Shown: positions 7,873 through 14,794, counted from the stretch's first letter. The stretch: 18,382 bases of DNA from Myxococcales bacterium (GCA_021848865.1 JAJZTO010000015.1:1-18382); one strand, 5' to 3'. Made by a program: numbers and translations. The notes: a model not told the origin generated them from the sequence alone.

Positions 7873-8639
7873 GGCCGCCCGTTTCCCAGGTAGGCGTCGA
7901 TCACGCGCGGGTCGTTCCGAATCTCGGCGGGCGTGCCCTCGGCGAGCTTCTCCCCGAAGTTGAGGACCACGATGCGCTGGCAGATCTCCAGGATGAGCCC
8001 CATGTGGTGCTCGATGACGAGCACGCCGACGCCGCGTTCCCGGATGCCCAGGATCACCCGCGCCAGGGCCTTGCGCTCGCTGGCCACCATGCCTGCCGCC
8101 GGCTCGTCCAGCAGGAGGACGCGCGGCTCGCTCGCGAGGGCCATGGCGATCATCAGCAGCCGTTGCCGCGCGGACGAGATGGCCGCCGCCGGGACGCTGG
8201 CCAGGTCTGCCAGGCCGACGAACTCGAGGATGCGGAACGCTCGATCGCGCTGCTCAGCGTCGTCGCGGCGGGACGAACGCGTCTGCAGCACCGACGCGGC
8301 CGCGGTACAACGGAACCGGGTGTGGCACCCCAGCAGCACCTGTTCCTCGACGGTGTACTCGGGGAACAGGCTTGTGGTCTGGAAGGTCCTCGCGAGCCCG
8401 AGCGGCACGCGCGCGCTCACCGGCAGCGCCTTCACCGAACGGCCGTCGACGCGGATATCGCCGGCGGACGCCGTGAGCGCTCCGGCGACCAGCTGCACGG
8501 TGGTCGACTTCCCGGAGCCATTGGGGCCGATGAGGCCCACCACCTCGCCCTCGCCGACGTGGAACGAGAGGTCGCGGACGGCGCGGACGCCGCCGAAGCT
8601 CTTGTGGACGCCAACCAGGGCCAGCAACGGCTCAGGCAC
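7866..8639 (-). CDS. livG: ABC transporter ATPase LivG, with a degenerate signature motif
   Basis: A 257-residue ATPase of LivG type. Walker A is GPNGSGKS (38-45), the Q-loop region is ARTFQTTSLFPEYTV (83-97), and Walker B is VLLLDEP (174-180) followed by AAGM, a LivG hallmark. The ABC signature, usually LSxGQ/LSYGQQ, reads ISSARQ (154-159): its key glycine is Ala157. LivF keeps a perfect signature, so the heterodimer would have one canonical and one altered ATP site. The start is GTG at 8639, with GGAGG just upstream overlapping the end of tetR (15-base gap). A region at 107-130 is richer in Arg than usual for the family. Confidence 0.92.
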   Translation of the reverse strand: MPEPLLALVGVHKSFGGVRAVRDLSFHVGEGEVVGLIGPNGSGKSTTVQLVAGALTASAGDIRVDGRSVKALPVSARVPLGLARTFQTTSLFPEYTVEEQVLLGCHTRFRCTAAASVLQTRSSRRDDAEQRDRAFRILEFVGLADLASVPAAAISSARQRLLMIAMALASEPRVLLLDEPAAGMVASERKALARVILGIRERGVGVLVIEHHMGLILEICQRIVVLNFGEKLAEGTPAEIRNDPRVIDAYLGNGRPC

Positions 8640-8654
8640 TGAGCCCTCCGACTC

Positions 8655-9362
8655 TCAGGAGCGCGGGCTGCGGATGGGTACGGCGATCTTCTCGAAGTAC
8701 AACTTCTTGAACTGCTTCAGCGGTCGCACGGATCGAGTGAGCTTCGCGCGGAGGATCGCCCCTTCCCACCCGATCCAGAAGAACCGGGAGAGCGCGCGAG
8801 CGTCGATGTCGCCGGCGAGCTCACCGCGCCGGATCGCCTCGTCCAGGCAGACCTCGACGCGGTCCTCCCACGACGTCAGCACCGCCTCGAGCTGCCGCCG
8901 GAAGGAGTCGTCCAGGCTCGCCATTTCCTGCCCGAGGTTGCCGATCAGGCAACCCTTCCGGAAGTCGTACTTCACCATCCCGCGCGTCGCGTCCTCGACG
9001 AAGTCGCTCAAGCGGTCGAGGGGCGTGCGCGACGCGTTGCCGAAGATGCGATCCATCTTCCGCGCGTAGTACTCCTCGTAGTTCCCGATCACCGCCTGCC
9101 CGAACTCGTGCTTGCTCCCGAAGAAGTGGTAGAAGGACCCCTTCGGAACGCCGACGCGCTGCAGCACCTCCTCGATGCCGGTGATCTGAAACCCGCGTTC
9201 CGTCAGCAACTCGGTTCCGCACCACACCAGCGCCTTGCGCGTGTCCGTCCGCGCCGCGGCCCGCTCGCGTCGCGTCGCCACCGACACCCGCGAGCCCCGC
9301 GGGGTCGCGGCGACGCGCTTTCTCCTCTTCACACCGACGCGCCCTCGCTGGCTCATGTTCAT
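8655..9362 (-). CDS. TetR-family repressor, NemR/AcuR-like
   Basis: A 235-residue regulator if begun at the ATG at 9362; a second ATG at 9356 is equally possible, and neither has a ribosome site. The HTH lies at about 61-82 and includes VPKGSFYHFFGSKHEFG, which matches the NemR/AcuR group closely. The ligand domain has RKGCLIGNL with Cys138, and LRAKLTRS with Lys207. By my recalled alignment these match E. coli NemR Cys106 and Lys175, the electrophile- and hypochlorite-sensing pair. The first 40 residues are unusually basic (11 Arg, 2 Lys), either a long DNA-contacting arm or an overcalled start; GTG codons at residues 26 and 28 are alternatives. As first gene of the operon, divergent from the GlpD-like gene, it probably represses itself and its neighbours. 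Confidence 0.88.
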   Translation of the reverse strand: MNMSQRGRVGVKRRKRVAATPRGSRVSVATRRERAAARTDTRKALVWCGTELLTERGFQITGIEEVLQRVGVPKGSFYHFFGSKHEFGQAVIGNYEEYYARKMDRIFGNASRTPLDRLSDFVEDATRGMVKYDFRKGCLIGNLGQEMASLDDSFRRQLEAVLTSWEDRVEVCLDEAIRRGELAGDIDARALSRFFWIGWEGAILRAKLTRSVRPLKQFKKLYFEKIAVPIRSPRS

Positions 9363-9364
9363 GT

Positions 9365-9393
9365 AGAGTAGACCGGTCGCTTCCAAAACACAA
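9365..9393 (-). promoter_or_regulatory. Candidate promoter of the tetR-liv-acd-mdr-acs operon
   Basis: On the minus strand, TTGTGT (9393-9388) and TACTCT (9370-9365) are separated by 17 bases. The -10 keeps the important TA...T; the -35 keeps TTG. Transcription would begin near 9358, which would make the mRNA effectively leaderless for the ATG at 9356 and explain the missing ribosome site. A palindrome sits in the spacer. The match is moderate and sigma-factor preferences of the host are unknown. Confidence 0.35.
9366..9383. promoter_or_regulatory. Candidate TetR operator, GACCGGTC palindrome
   Basis: GAGTAGACCGGTCGCTTC contains a perfect 8-base palindrome (9371-9378) with matching outer GA/TC, so 12 of 18 positions are symmetric. 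It lies in the 55-base gap between two divergent genes, inside the proposed tetR promoter spacer, which is where an autorepressor would bind. From memory, NemR-type boxes also use GACC/GGTC halves; this should be checked. Confidence 0.4.
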
Positions 9394-9394
9394 C

Positions 9395-9413
9395 GAGCCC
9401 CCGAAGGGAGCTC
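9395..9413 (+). promoter_or_regulatory. Possible hairpin covering the ribosome site of the GlpD-like gene
   Basis: GAGCCCC..GGGAGCTC folds into seven G-C/A-T pairs with one C-A mismatch and a GAA loop. The GGGAG ribosome site (9406-9410) that serves the ATG at 9418 is inside the stem, so translation could be damped when the stem forms. This is structure seen by eye only, with no conservation data. Confidence 0.25.
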
Positions 9414-9417
9414 CCGC

Positions 9418-11106
9418 ATGGATGTCGCCGCTGGCCCGCACCGAGCCGCCCTGTCGCACGACGCGCCGCGCCACGCCTCCGCGCCCGTGCTCCGGGCGAC
9501 GAACCTCGATCGGCTGTCGCGCAGGGCGTTCGACGTGCTCGTGATCGGCGGCGGGATCAATGGCGCCGTGTCGGCGTCCGCGCTCGCCTGCCGGGGGGCG
9601 AGCGTCGCGCTGGTCGACCGCGGGGACTTCGCCGGCGCGACGTCGCAGGCCTCGTCCAACCTGGCGTGGGGGGGAATCAAGTACCTCGAGCAGCGTGAAC
9701 TCGGACTGGTGCACGGCCTCTGTCGAGCCCGCAACGAGCTCCTGCGGTCGTACCCGGCCACGGTTCAGGAGATCCGGTTCTACGTCGCGCATCCCCGGGC
9801 TTTCCGCCATCCTCGCTGGACCTTGCTCGCCGGCGCGTGGCTGTACTGGGCCGTCGGCCGCTTCTTCACTCGTCGGCCCCGTCTCCTGACGGTCTCCGAC
9901 CTGGAGCGGGAGGAGCCGATCATCGACACGACGCAGCTCGATGGAGGGATCGACTACTCGGACGCGTACTTTCGCGACAACGACGCGCGCTTCGTCTGGG
10001 GGTTCGTCCGCACGGCGCTCGACAATGGCGGCGCCGCCGCGAACTACGTCGCCGCCGTCGAGTCGCGGCGCGAGGACGGCGGATGGATCACGAGTGCGCA
10101 AGACGTGATCTCGGGGCGCCGGTTGACGATCCGGTCGCGCCTGCTCATCAACGCATGCGGCCCGTACGCGGACCGAGTCAATGCCGCGAACGGGGTCCCC
10201 ACGACACACCGCCACGTCTTCTCGAAGGGCGTCCACCTGGTCGTCGACCGGCTGACGCCACACCGCCGCGTCCTCACCTTTTTCGCCGACGACGGGCGTC
10301 TGTTCTTCGTGATCCCGATGGGTCCAGTGACCGCCATCGGGACGACCGACACCCCGGCGGATCGGCCCGAGGTGGTGGTGACCCCGGACGACCGGCGCTT
10401 CGTACTGGACAACATCAACCGTCGGCTGCGGCTGCAGCGGCCGCTCCGCGAGACCGACGTCATCGCCGAACGCTGCGGGGTCAGGCCGCTCGTGGTCGAC
10501 GGGGCGGGCGGCGGCGTGGCGGACTGGCTTCAGCTCTCGCGCAGGCACGCGGTCGAGGCGGACGCCACGCGTGGCCACGTCACCATCTTCGGCGGGAAGC
10601 TCACCGACTGCCTCAACGTTGGAGAGGAGATCTGCGAGCAGGTGGCACACCTCGGGGTGAGGCTTCCCTTCCCGGACCATGCCTGGTACGGCGAGCCGCC
10701 CGCGGCGGTTCGCGAGGAGTACTTTCACAAGGCGAAGCTCATGGGTCTTGACGACATGACCGCGCCCCGCGCGTCCGAAAAGCTGTCGCCGCGCCTCTGG
10801 CGCCGGTACGGCGCGGGGGCCCTGCCGATGCTCGATGCCATCCGAACGAACCCTCGCATGGCAGACGTGATCATCGAGACGAGCGAGTACCTGCGAGCCG
10901 AACTCGACGAGGCCGCGCGGCGCGAGATGGTGGTGAAGCTGGAGGACTTCCTGGTTCGCCGCTCCAAGATCGCCCTGGTCGTCCGGCGCGGAGACCTCGT
11001 GCGCGCGCCGGGGTTGCGCGAGGCGTGCCGGATCCTGTTCGGTGAACAGGCGGATGCGAAGCTCTCGGAGTACTTCGAACCCCACGCCCCGGCCGCGCCG
11101 CCCTGA
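9418..11106 (+). CDS. FAD-dependent oxidoreductase, GlpD-like (glycerol-3-phosphate dehydrogenase family)
   Basis: A 562-residue protein with the glycerol-3-phosphate dehydrogenase architecture: a dinucleotide-binding motif VIGGGINGA (42-50), an FAD/substrate domain, and a C-terminal DAO_C domain (about 430-550) with EDFLVRRSKIAL. GlpD enzymes oxidise sn-glycerol 3-phosphate to dihydroxyacetone phosphate at the inner membrane and reduce quinone. The segment that usually reads SSKLxHGGLRYLE is SSNLAWGGIKYLE (79-91), placing it in a variant subgroup whose substrate I cannot assign. The first 30 residues are an extra, non-conserved-looking extension. GGGAG lies 7 bases before the ATG. It is divergent from tetR across a short gap, so it may share its control; it faces the transposase remnant at its 3' end. 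Confidence 0.85.
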   Translation: MDVAAGPHRAALSHDAPRHASAPVLRATNLDRLSRRAFDVLVIGGGINGAVSASALACRGASVALVDRGDFAGATSQASSNLAWGGIKYLEQRELGLVHGLCRARNELLRSYPATVQEIRFYVAHPRAFRHPRWTLLAGAWLYWAVGRFFTRRPRLLTVSDLEREEPIIDTTQLDGGIDYSDAYFRDNDARFVWGFVRTALDNGGAAANYVAAVESRREDGGWITSAQDVISGRRLTIRSRLLINACGPYADRVNAANGVPTTHRHVFSKGVHLVVDRLTPHRRVLTFFADDGRLFFVIPMGPVTAIGTTDTPADRPEVVVTPDDRRFVLDNINRRLRLQRPLRETDVIAERCGVRPLVVDGAGGGVADWLQLSRRHAVEADATRGHVTIFGGKLTDCLNVGEEICEQVAHLGVRLPFPDHAWYGEPPAAVREEYFHKAKLMGLDDMTAPRASEKLSPRLWRRYGAGALPMLDAIRTNPRMADVIIETSEYLRAELDEAARREMVVKLEDFLVRRSKIALVVRRGDLVRAPGLREACRILFGEQADAKLSEYFEPHAPAAPP

Positions 11107-11115
11107 TGGCGCTGG

Positions 11116-11483
11116 TCACTCGGGTCGAGTCGGGAAGCCGCAGTGCGTGAACCAGGCCTCGGCGTCGTCCGGGGTGATGAGCATCGCGGCCTGGGCGACG
11201 GCGGCATCGAGCGCGTCGGCGGTCCGTGCACCGATGCCCTCGAGGAACTCTCGCGCTTCGACCAGCAGAGCCCGATGGGATTCAGGTCCGGCGAGTGCGG
11301 CGGCAGGAAGATGATCGAGGCCCCAGCCTTCCGGATGTGCTGGAGGATTTCCGGTGGTTCGTGCGCCTCGACGTTGCCGAGGATGACGATGTCGCCTGGC
11401 TGGAGTGCCGGAACGAGCGCTCGGGTGACGAAGACGGAGTCGCGGTTCCCGCCGGGTCGTACCGTACGTAAATGCGATCGGTT
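11116..11483 (-). pseudogene. IS630-family transposase, 3' remnant, inactivated
   Basis: Two minus-strand frames join to give the C-terminal third of an IS630/Tc1-type DDE transposase. The first frame (11483 to about 11256) reads ALVPALQPGDIVILGNVEAH, then ASIIFLPPHSPDLNPIGLCWSK; the second (about 11254 to 11116) reads REFLEGIGARTADALDAAV and ends FTHCGFPTRPE. A single missing base near 11255 separates them. The family's second Asp (usually in DNxxxH) is Gly in LGNVEAH, and the Glu of NPIE is Gly in NPIG; each is one A-to-G change. The N-terminal HTH and first Asp are missing, a TGA at 11484-11486 blocks the frame upstream, and no start codon or terminal repeats are seen. It marks the boundary between two regions of different composition. 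Confidence 0.85.
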
Positions 11484-11527
11484 TCAAGAGTGACACGATG
11501 AGCGGGTTCAACTTGCCCTGCACGCAC

Positions 11528-11540
11528 GGCGAGCCTCGCC
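11528..11540 (-). terminator. Weak hairpin downstream of argB
   Basis: GGCGA/TCGCC form a five-pair stem with a 3-base loop, 37 bases after the argB stop on the minus strand. No T-run follows. It is the only symmetric element in the 89-base gap between argB and the transposase remnant that could end the lhgO-argC-argB transcript, and it may well be chance. Confidence 0.15.
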
Positions 11541-11576
11541 CGACTGGTCCGGGTCGAGGCGATCGCCCGTCGCCCG

Positions 11577-12392
11577 CTACCCCTCCAGCACCGTCCCCAC
11601 GCTCCCCGGGTCGAGCACGGCGCGGCGCAGGTCGCCCTCGCCGAGCTTGCCCACGATCACCACCGAGCGGGCCCCGCCGGCCAGCACCTGGAAGGACTCC
11701 TCCAGCTTGGGGATCATGCCGCCGGAGATGGCGCCGCTGCGGACGCCCTCGCGGAACTCCGCCTCGCGCATCCGCCCGATGCGGCTCTTGGGGTCCTTCA
11801 GGTCGCGCAGCACGCCCGGCGTCGAGGTGACGAGCACCAGGGCGTCGGCCTTGAGGGCCCCGGCGAGCTGGCTGGCGACGGTGTCGCCGTTGATGTTGAG
11901 CGGCTGCCCCTCGCGGGAGACGCCCAGGCAGGCCAGCACCGGGACGTAGCCGCGCTCCTGGAGGTCGCCGAGCAGCCCGAGGTTGAAGCCGGTGACGTCG
12001 CCGACCAGCCCCAGGTCCACCGGGTCGGGGCCGGCGCCGGTCATCACCCGCGGCGGCCGCCGCACCGCCTGGATGGAGAGGCCGCTGGCGCCGTGCAGCC
12101 CCACGCCCAGCACGCCGTTGCGCAGCAGCGCGGCGCACAGGTCCACGTTCACCTGGCCGGCCACCACCGCCTTCATCACCTCCAGCGTGGCCTCGTCGGT
12201 GAAGCGCTTCCCGGCCACCATCCGCGTCTCCAGCCCGAGCCGCCCCTGGAGCGCGGTGGCCTGCGGCCCGCCCCCGTGCACCAGGGTGACCCGGTGCCCC
12301 TCCTCCACCAGCGCCTTGACGTCGCGGGCGACGGCGTCCAGCTCCGGCGAGCCGACCACCTCCCCGCCCAGCTTCACGACCAGTGTCTTCAT
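11577..12392 (-). CDS. argB: Acetylglutamate kinase ArgB
   Basis: A 271-residue kinase of the amino-acid kinase fold that phosphorylates N-acetylglutamate, the second step of arginine synthesis. Visible are KLGG (7-10), the glycine loop HGGGPQ (39-44), the N-acetylglutamate contact NINGD with Asp170, and GGMIPK with Lys229, corresponding to the E. coli catalytic residues. The phosphate-binding lysine is residue 7, so the protein lacks the N-terminal helix of arginine-inhibited hexameric kinases; an E. coli-like, arginine-insensitive dimer is likely. The ATG at 12392 overlaps the argC stop (ATGA, 12389-12392), implying coupled translation. Downstream, composition changes and the transposase remnant begins within 94 bases. 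Confidence 0.95.
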   Translation of the reverse strand: MKTLVVKLGGEVVGSPELDAVARDVKALVEEGHRVTLVHGGGPQATALQGRLGLETRMVAGKRFTDEATLEVMKAVVAGQVNVDLCAALLRNGVLGVGLHGASGLSIQAVRRPPRVMTGAGPDPVDLGLVGDVTGFNLGLLGDLQERGYVPVLACLGVSREGQPLNINGDTVASQLAGALKADALVLVTSTPGVLRDLKDPKSRIGRMREAEFREGVRSGAISGGMIPKLEESFQVLAGGARSVVIVGKLGEGDLRRAVLDPGSVGTVLEG

Positions 12393-13450
12393 GGCGGCCA
12401 CGGGCCCCGGTCCTCGAGCGAGAGCCGCTCGGGGAGCCCCAGGGCGAGGTTCAGGTTCTGGATCGCCTGGCCGGCGCCGCCCTTCACCAGGTTGTCGAGG
12501 GCGCCCAGGAGCGCGACGGTGCGCCGGCCGCCGAGGGCCGGCCCCGCCGCCAGCCCCACCTCGGCGAAGTTGGAGCCGGAGACCGCCGCCACCTCGGGCA
12601 GCCGGGTCCGGGGCACCCGCACGAAGGGCTCGGCGGCGTAGGCCTCGCGGTAGAGCGCGAGGAGCCGCTCCCCGGTCCACTCCTCCGGCAGCTCGACGAA
12701 CGCGGTGGCGAGGATCCCGCGGCCGAGCGGCGCCGACACCGGCACGAAGCGCAGGGCCGGCTCGCGGGCCCCGGCGGCGGCGAGCGCCTCGGCGATCTCC
12801 GGCAGGTGCTGGTGCTCGAGCGGCTTGTAGGCGCGCAGGTTCCCGGCCCGCACCGGGTGGTGGGTCCCGGCGGAGGGGGAAACCCCGGCGCCGGAGGAGC
12901 CGGTGATGCCCTGGACGTGGATGGGCCCTTCGAGCAGCCCGGCCCGCGCCAGCGGCAGGAGCGACAGCTCGATGCAGGTGGCGAAGCAGCCGGGCGAGGC
13001 CACCCGGCGGCTGGCGCGGATGCGCTCCCGGTTCAGCTCCGGCAGGCCGTAGACGAAGGTGCCGAGCAGCTCCGGGTGCGGGTGGACGGCGCCGTAGTGG
13101 CGCCGGTAGGCGGCGGCGTCGGTCAGGCGGAAGTCGCCGCTCATGTCCACCACCAGCGGCGGCCGGGGGAGGGCCAGGATCTCCGGCACCTGGTGGGCCG
13201 CCACCCGGTGGGGCAGGCCGAGGAGGACCGCGTCCACGCCCTCGGCGGCCCGGGCCGGGGGCAGCTCCTCGAAGCGGAGGTCGGTGGCGCCCTCCAGGCT
13301 GGGGATGGCGGCGGCGAGCGGCTCGCCCACGTGGTCCACCGACGACACCCGCACCAGCTCCACCTCGGGGTGGAGCAGCAGCCGGCGGATTAGCTCGGCG
13401 CCGCCGTAGCCCGAGCCGCCGATCACCGCGGCGCGAAAGCGCTTCGCCAT
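12389..13450 (-). CDS. argC: N-acetyl-gamma-glutamyl-phosphate reductase ArgC
   Basis: A 353-residue NADPH-dependent reductase that converts N-acetylglutamyl phosphate to its semialdehyde, the step directly after ArgB. The dinucleotide motif GGSGYGGAEL (11-20), the catalytic ASPGCFAT with Cys155, and GSSGAG followed by LEHQHLPEI with the catalytic His (213 or 215) are all present. Length is typical. I chose the ATG at 13450 (MAKRF...), because it places the Rossmann motif at the usual distance; a TTG at 13465 would add five residues. No ribosome site is visible before the ATG. The gene begins 31 bases after lhgO ends and overlaps argB by 4 bases. Confidence 0.95.
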   Translation of the reverse strand: MAKRFRAAVIGGSGYGGAELIRRLLLHPEVELVRVSSVDHVGEPLAAAIPSLEGATDLRFEELPPARAAEGVDAVLLGLPHRVAAHQVPEILALPRPPLVVDMSGDFRLTDAAAYRRHYGAVHPHPELLGTFVYGLPELNRERIRASRRVASPGCFATCIELSLLPLARAGLLEGPIHVQGITGSSGAGVSPSAGTHHPVRAGNLRAYKPLEHQHLPEIAEALAAAGAREPALRFVPVSAPLGRGILATAFVELPEEWTGERLLALYREAYAAEPFVRVPRTRLPEVAAVSGSNFAEVGLAAGPALGGRRTVALLGALDNLVKGGAGQAIQNLNLALGLPERLSLEDRGPWPP

Positions 13451-13481
13451 GCGGGGACTGTACAACGCCGGGCCGCCGCCT

Positions 13482-14672
13482 TCAGCGAAAGTGATCGTCC
13501 GCGAGAACCCGCGCCAGCTCCATCGAGGCGGTGAAGGCCGGCGACACCGGGTTCAGCACGTGGACGGTCTCGTCCCGCGCCTCCACCAGGAAGTCCATCA
13601 CCAGCTCCTTGGTGCGCCAGTCCACCAGCTGCGGCCGGATCCCCACCTTGTCGGCCGCCGGGAAGAGCGCCGGGTCGTACCCCTTCACCAGCCGGGCGGC
13701 GTCGCGGTGGAAGAAGGCGGCCAGGTACTTGCGGGGCTCGCTCAGGGCCACGGCGCGGAACTTCGCGTTCGAGAGGAAGAGCCGGGCGTCGGCGAGCAGC
13801 AGCCCCGCCGCCTCCCGCTCGGCGCCGGCGAGCAGGCCGTAGTTGGCGCGGCCCAGCGCCGGGATGGCGGTGGGGCCCACGTAGAGGTCGCCGTGGGCGC
13901 TGCGGGTGAAGTGCACGCCCAGGAAGGGGTTGCGGATGTCCGGGACCGGGTAGACGTTGCCGCGCACGTCGAAGTCGGCACCGGGCCGGAGCTTGCGGTA
14001 GATGCCCTTGAAGGGGATGAGCCGGTAGTGCTCGGCCAGCCCCCAGGCCCGGGCCACCCGGTCGCACCAGGCGCCGGCTGCGTTCACCAGCCGGGAGAAC
14101 CGCACGGTGCCGGCGCTGGTCCGGACCGCCCCCGGCCCCTCGCGCCCCAGGAAGGCGCAGCCGGTCACCACCGGGACGCCCCGCGCCGCGAGCTCCCGGC
14201 GCAGCGCCTCGAGGACCTCCTTCGGGTCCACCACCGCGGTGTCGCGGGAGAAGATGGCCTTCTCCACGGTGCGGGCCCGCGGCTCGACGTCGGCGAGCTG
14301 CTTCTCGTCGAGCCACTCCACCCGGGCCCCGTTCCGCGCCGCCCGCCGGAACAGCTCCTCCAGCACCGGCAGCTCGGAGGGCGCCCGGGCCACGATCACC
14401 TTGCCCGACTCGCGCAGCGAGAGCCCCTGCTCCCGGCAGAAGGCCTTCATGAGCCGGTTGCCGGCCAGGCAGGTGCGGGCCTTGGCGCTCTCCGGGGCGT
14501 AGTAGATGCCGGCGTGGAGCACGCCGCTGTTCCGCCCGGAGGCGTGGCGGCCCAGCTCCGGCTCCCGCTCGATCACCAGGACGCCGCGCCCCCGCGCCGA
14601 GAGCTCGCGGGCCACCGCCAGGCCGACGATGCCGCCACCGACCACCAGGACCTCGACGCGCTCGGGGAGCAT
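13482..14672 (-). CDS. lhgO: L-2-hydroxyglutarate oxidase LhgO
   Basis: A 396-residue FAD enzyme of the DAO family. The N-terminal dinucleotide motif VGGGIVG (11-17) and the block HASGRNSGVLHAGIYY (43-58) are the signature of L-2-hydroxyglutarate dehydrogenases/oxidases. It oxidises L-2-hydroxyglutarate, a side product of reductases acting on 2-oxoglutarate, back to 2-oxoglutarate, with electrons to quinone or oxygen. The ATG at 14672 lacks a ribosome site; a TATAGC element lies 11 bases upstream, suggesting a nearly leaderless mRNA. It is the first gene of the lhgO-argC-argB unit, which links metabolite repair of the glutamate precursor with arginine synthesis. Confidence 0.93.
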   Translation of the reverse strand: MLPERVEVLVVGGGIVGLAVARELSARGRGVLVIEREPELGRHASGRNSGVLHAGIYYAPESAKARTCLAGNRLMKAFCREQGLSLRESGKVIVARAPSELPVLEELFRRAARNGARVEWLDEKQLADVEPRARTVEKAIFSRDTAVVDPKEVLEALRRELAARGVPVVTGCAFLGREGPGAVRTSAGTVRFSRLVNAAGAWCDRVARAWGLAEHYRLIPFKGIYRKLRPGADFDVRGNVYPVPDIRNPFLGVHFTRSAHGDLYVGPTAIPALGRANYGLLAGAEREAAGLLLADARLFLSNAKFRAVALSEPRKYLAAFFHRDAARLVKGYDPALFPAADKVGIRPQLVDWRTKELVMDFLVEARDETVHVLNPVSPAFTASMELARVLADDHFR

Positions 14673-14682
14673 GCCGGCCGAG

Positions 14683-14711
14683 GCTATACGACGGCGCGCG
14701 GCCGCTGGCCA
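14683..14711 (-). promoter_or_regulatory. Candidate promoter of lhgO-argC-argB
   Basis: On the minus strand, TGGCCA (14711-14706) and TATAGC (14688-14683) are 17 bases apart, each matching four of six consensus bases. Transcription would start near 14676, four or five bases before the lhgO ATG, in line with the absence of a ribosome site. The site is one of the few A/T clusters in the 147-base divergent gap. Confidence 0.35.
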
Positions 14712-14763
14712 GCGCGGCGTGGCCGGCGCCCGGGAACGGGACGGCGCTTCCGCCGGTTGGGAT

Positions 14764-14794
14764 TGCGGCGGGCCGCCGGATTTCCCGTTAGGAT
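14764..14794 (+). promoter_or_regulatory. Weak candidate promoter of the M16 peptidase gene
   Basis: TTGCGG (14764-14769) and TAGGAT (14789-14794) are 19 bases apart, longer than ideal. They lie in the gap divergent to lhgO, ahead of a strong GGAGGAG ribosome site (14809-14815 region). No better pair is visible. Confidence 0.2.

Noticed and set aside
9406..9415. GGGAGCTCCC palindrome as a second operator
   Set aside because: It coincides with the ribosome site and has no partner elsewhere in the gap; the hairpin reading or chance explains it better than a regulator site.
8821..11085. A 754-codon minus-strand frame opposite the GlpD-like gene
   Set aside because: Composition is of shadow type and there are no recognisable motifs, whereas the plus strand gives a complete FAD enzyme.
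11559..11568. GGCGATCGCC as a HIP1-like or replication-related repeat
   Set aside because: It is a single short palindrome in GC-rich DNA with no repeated copies nearby.
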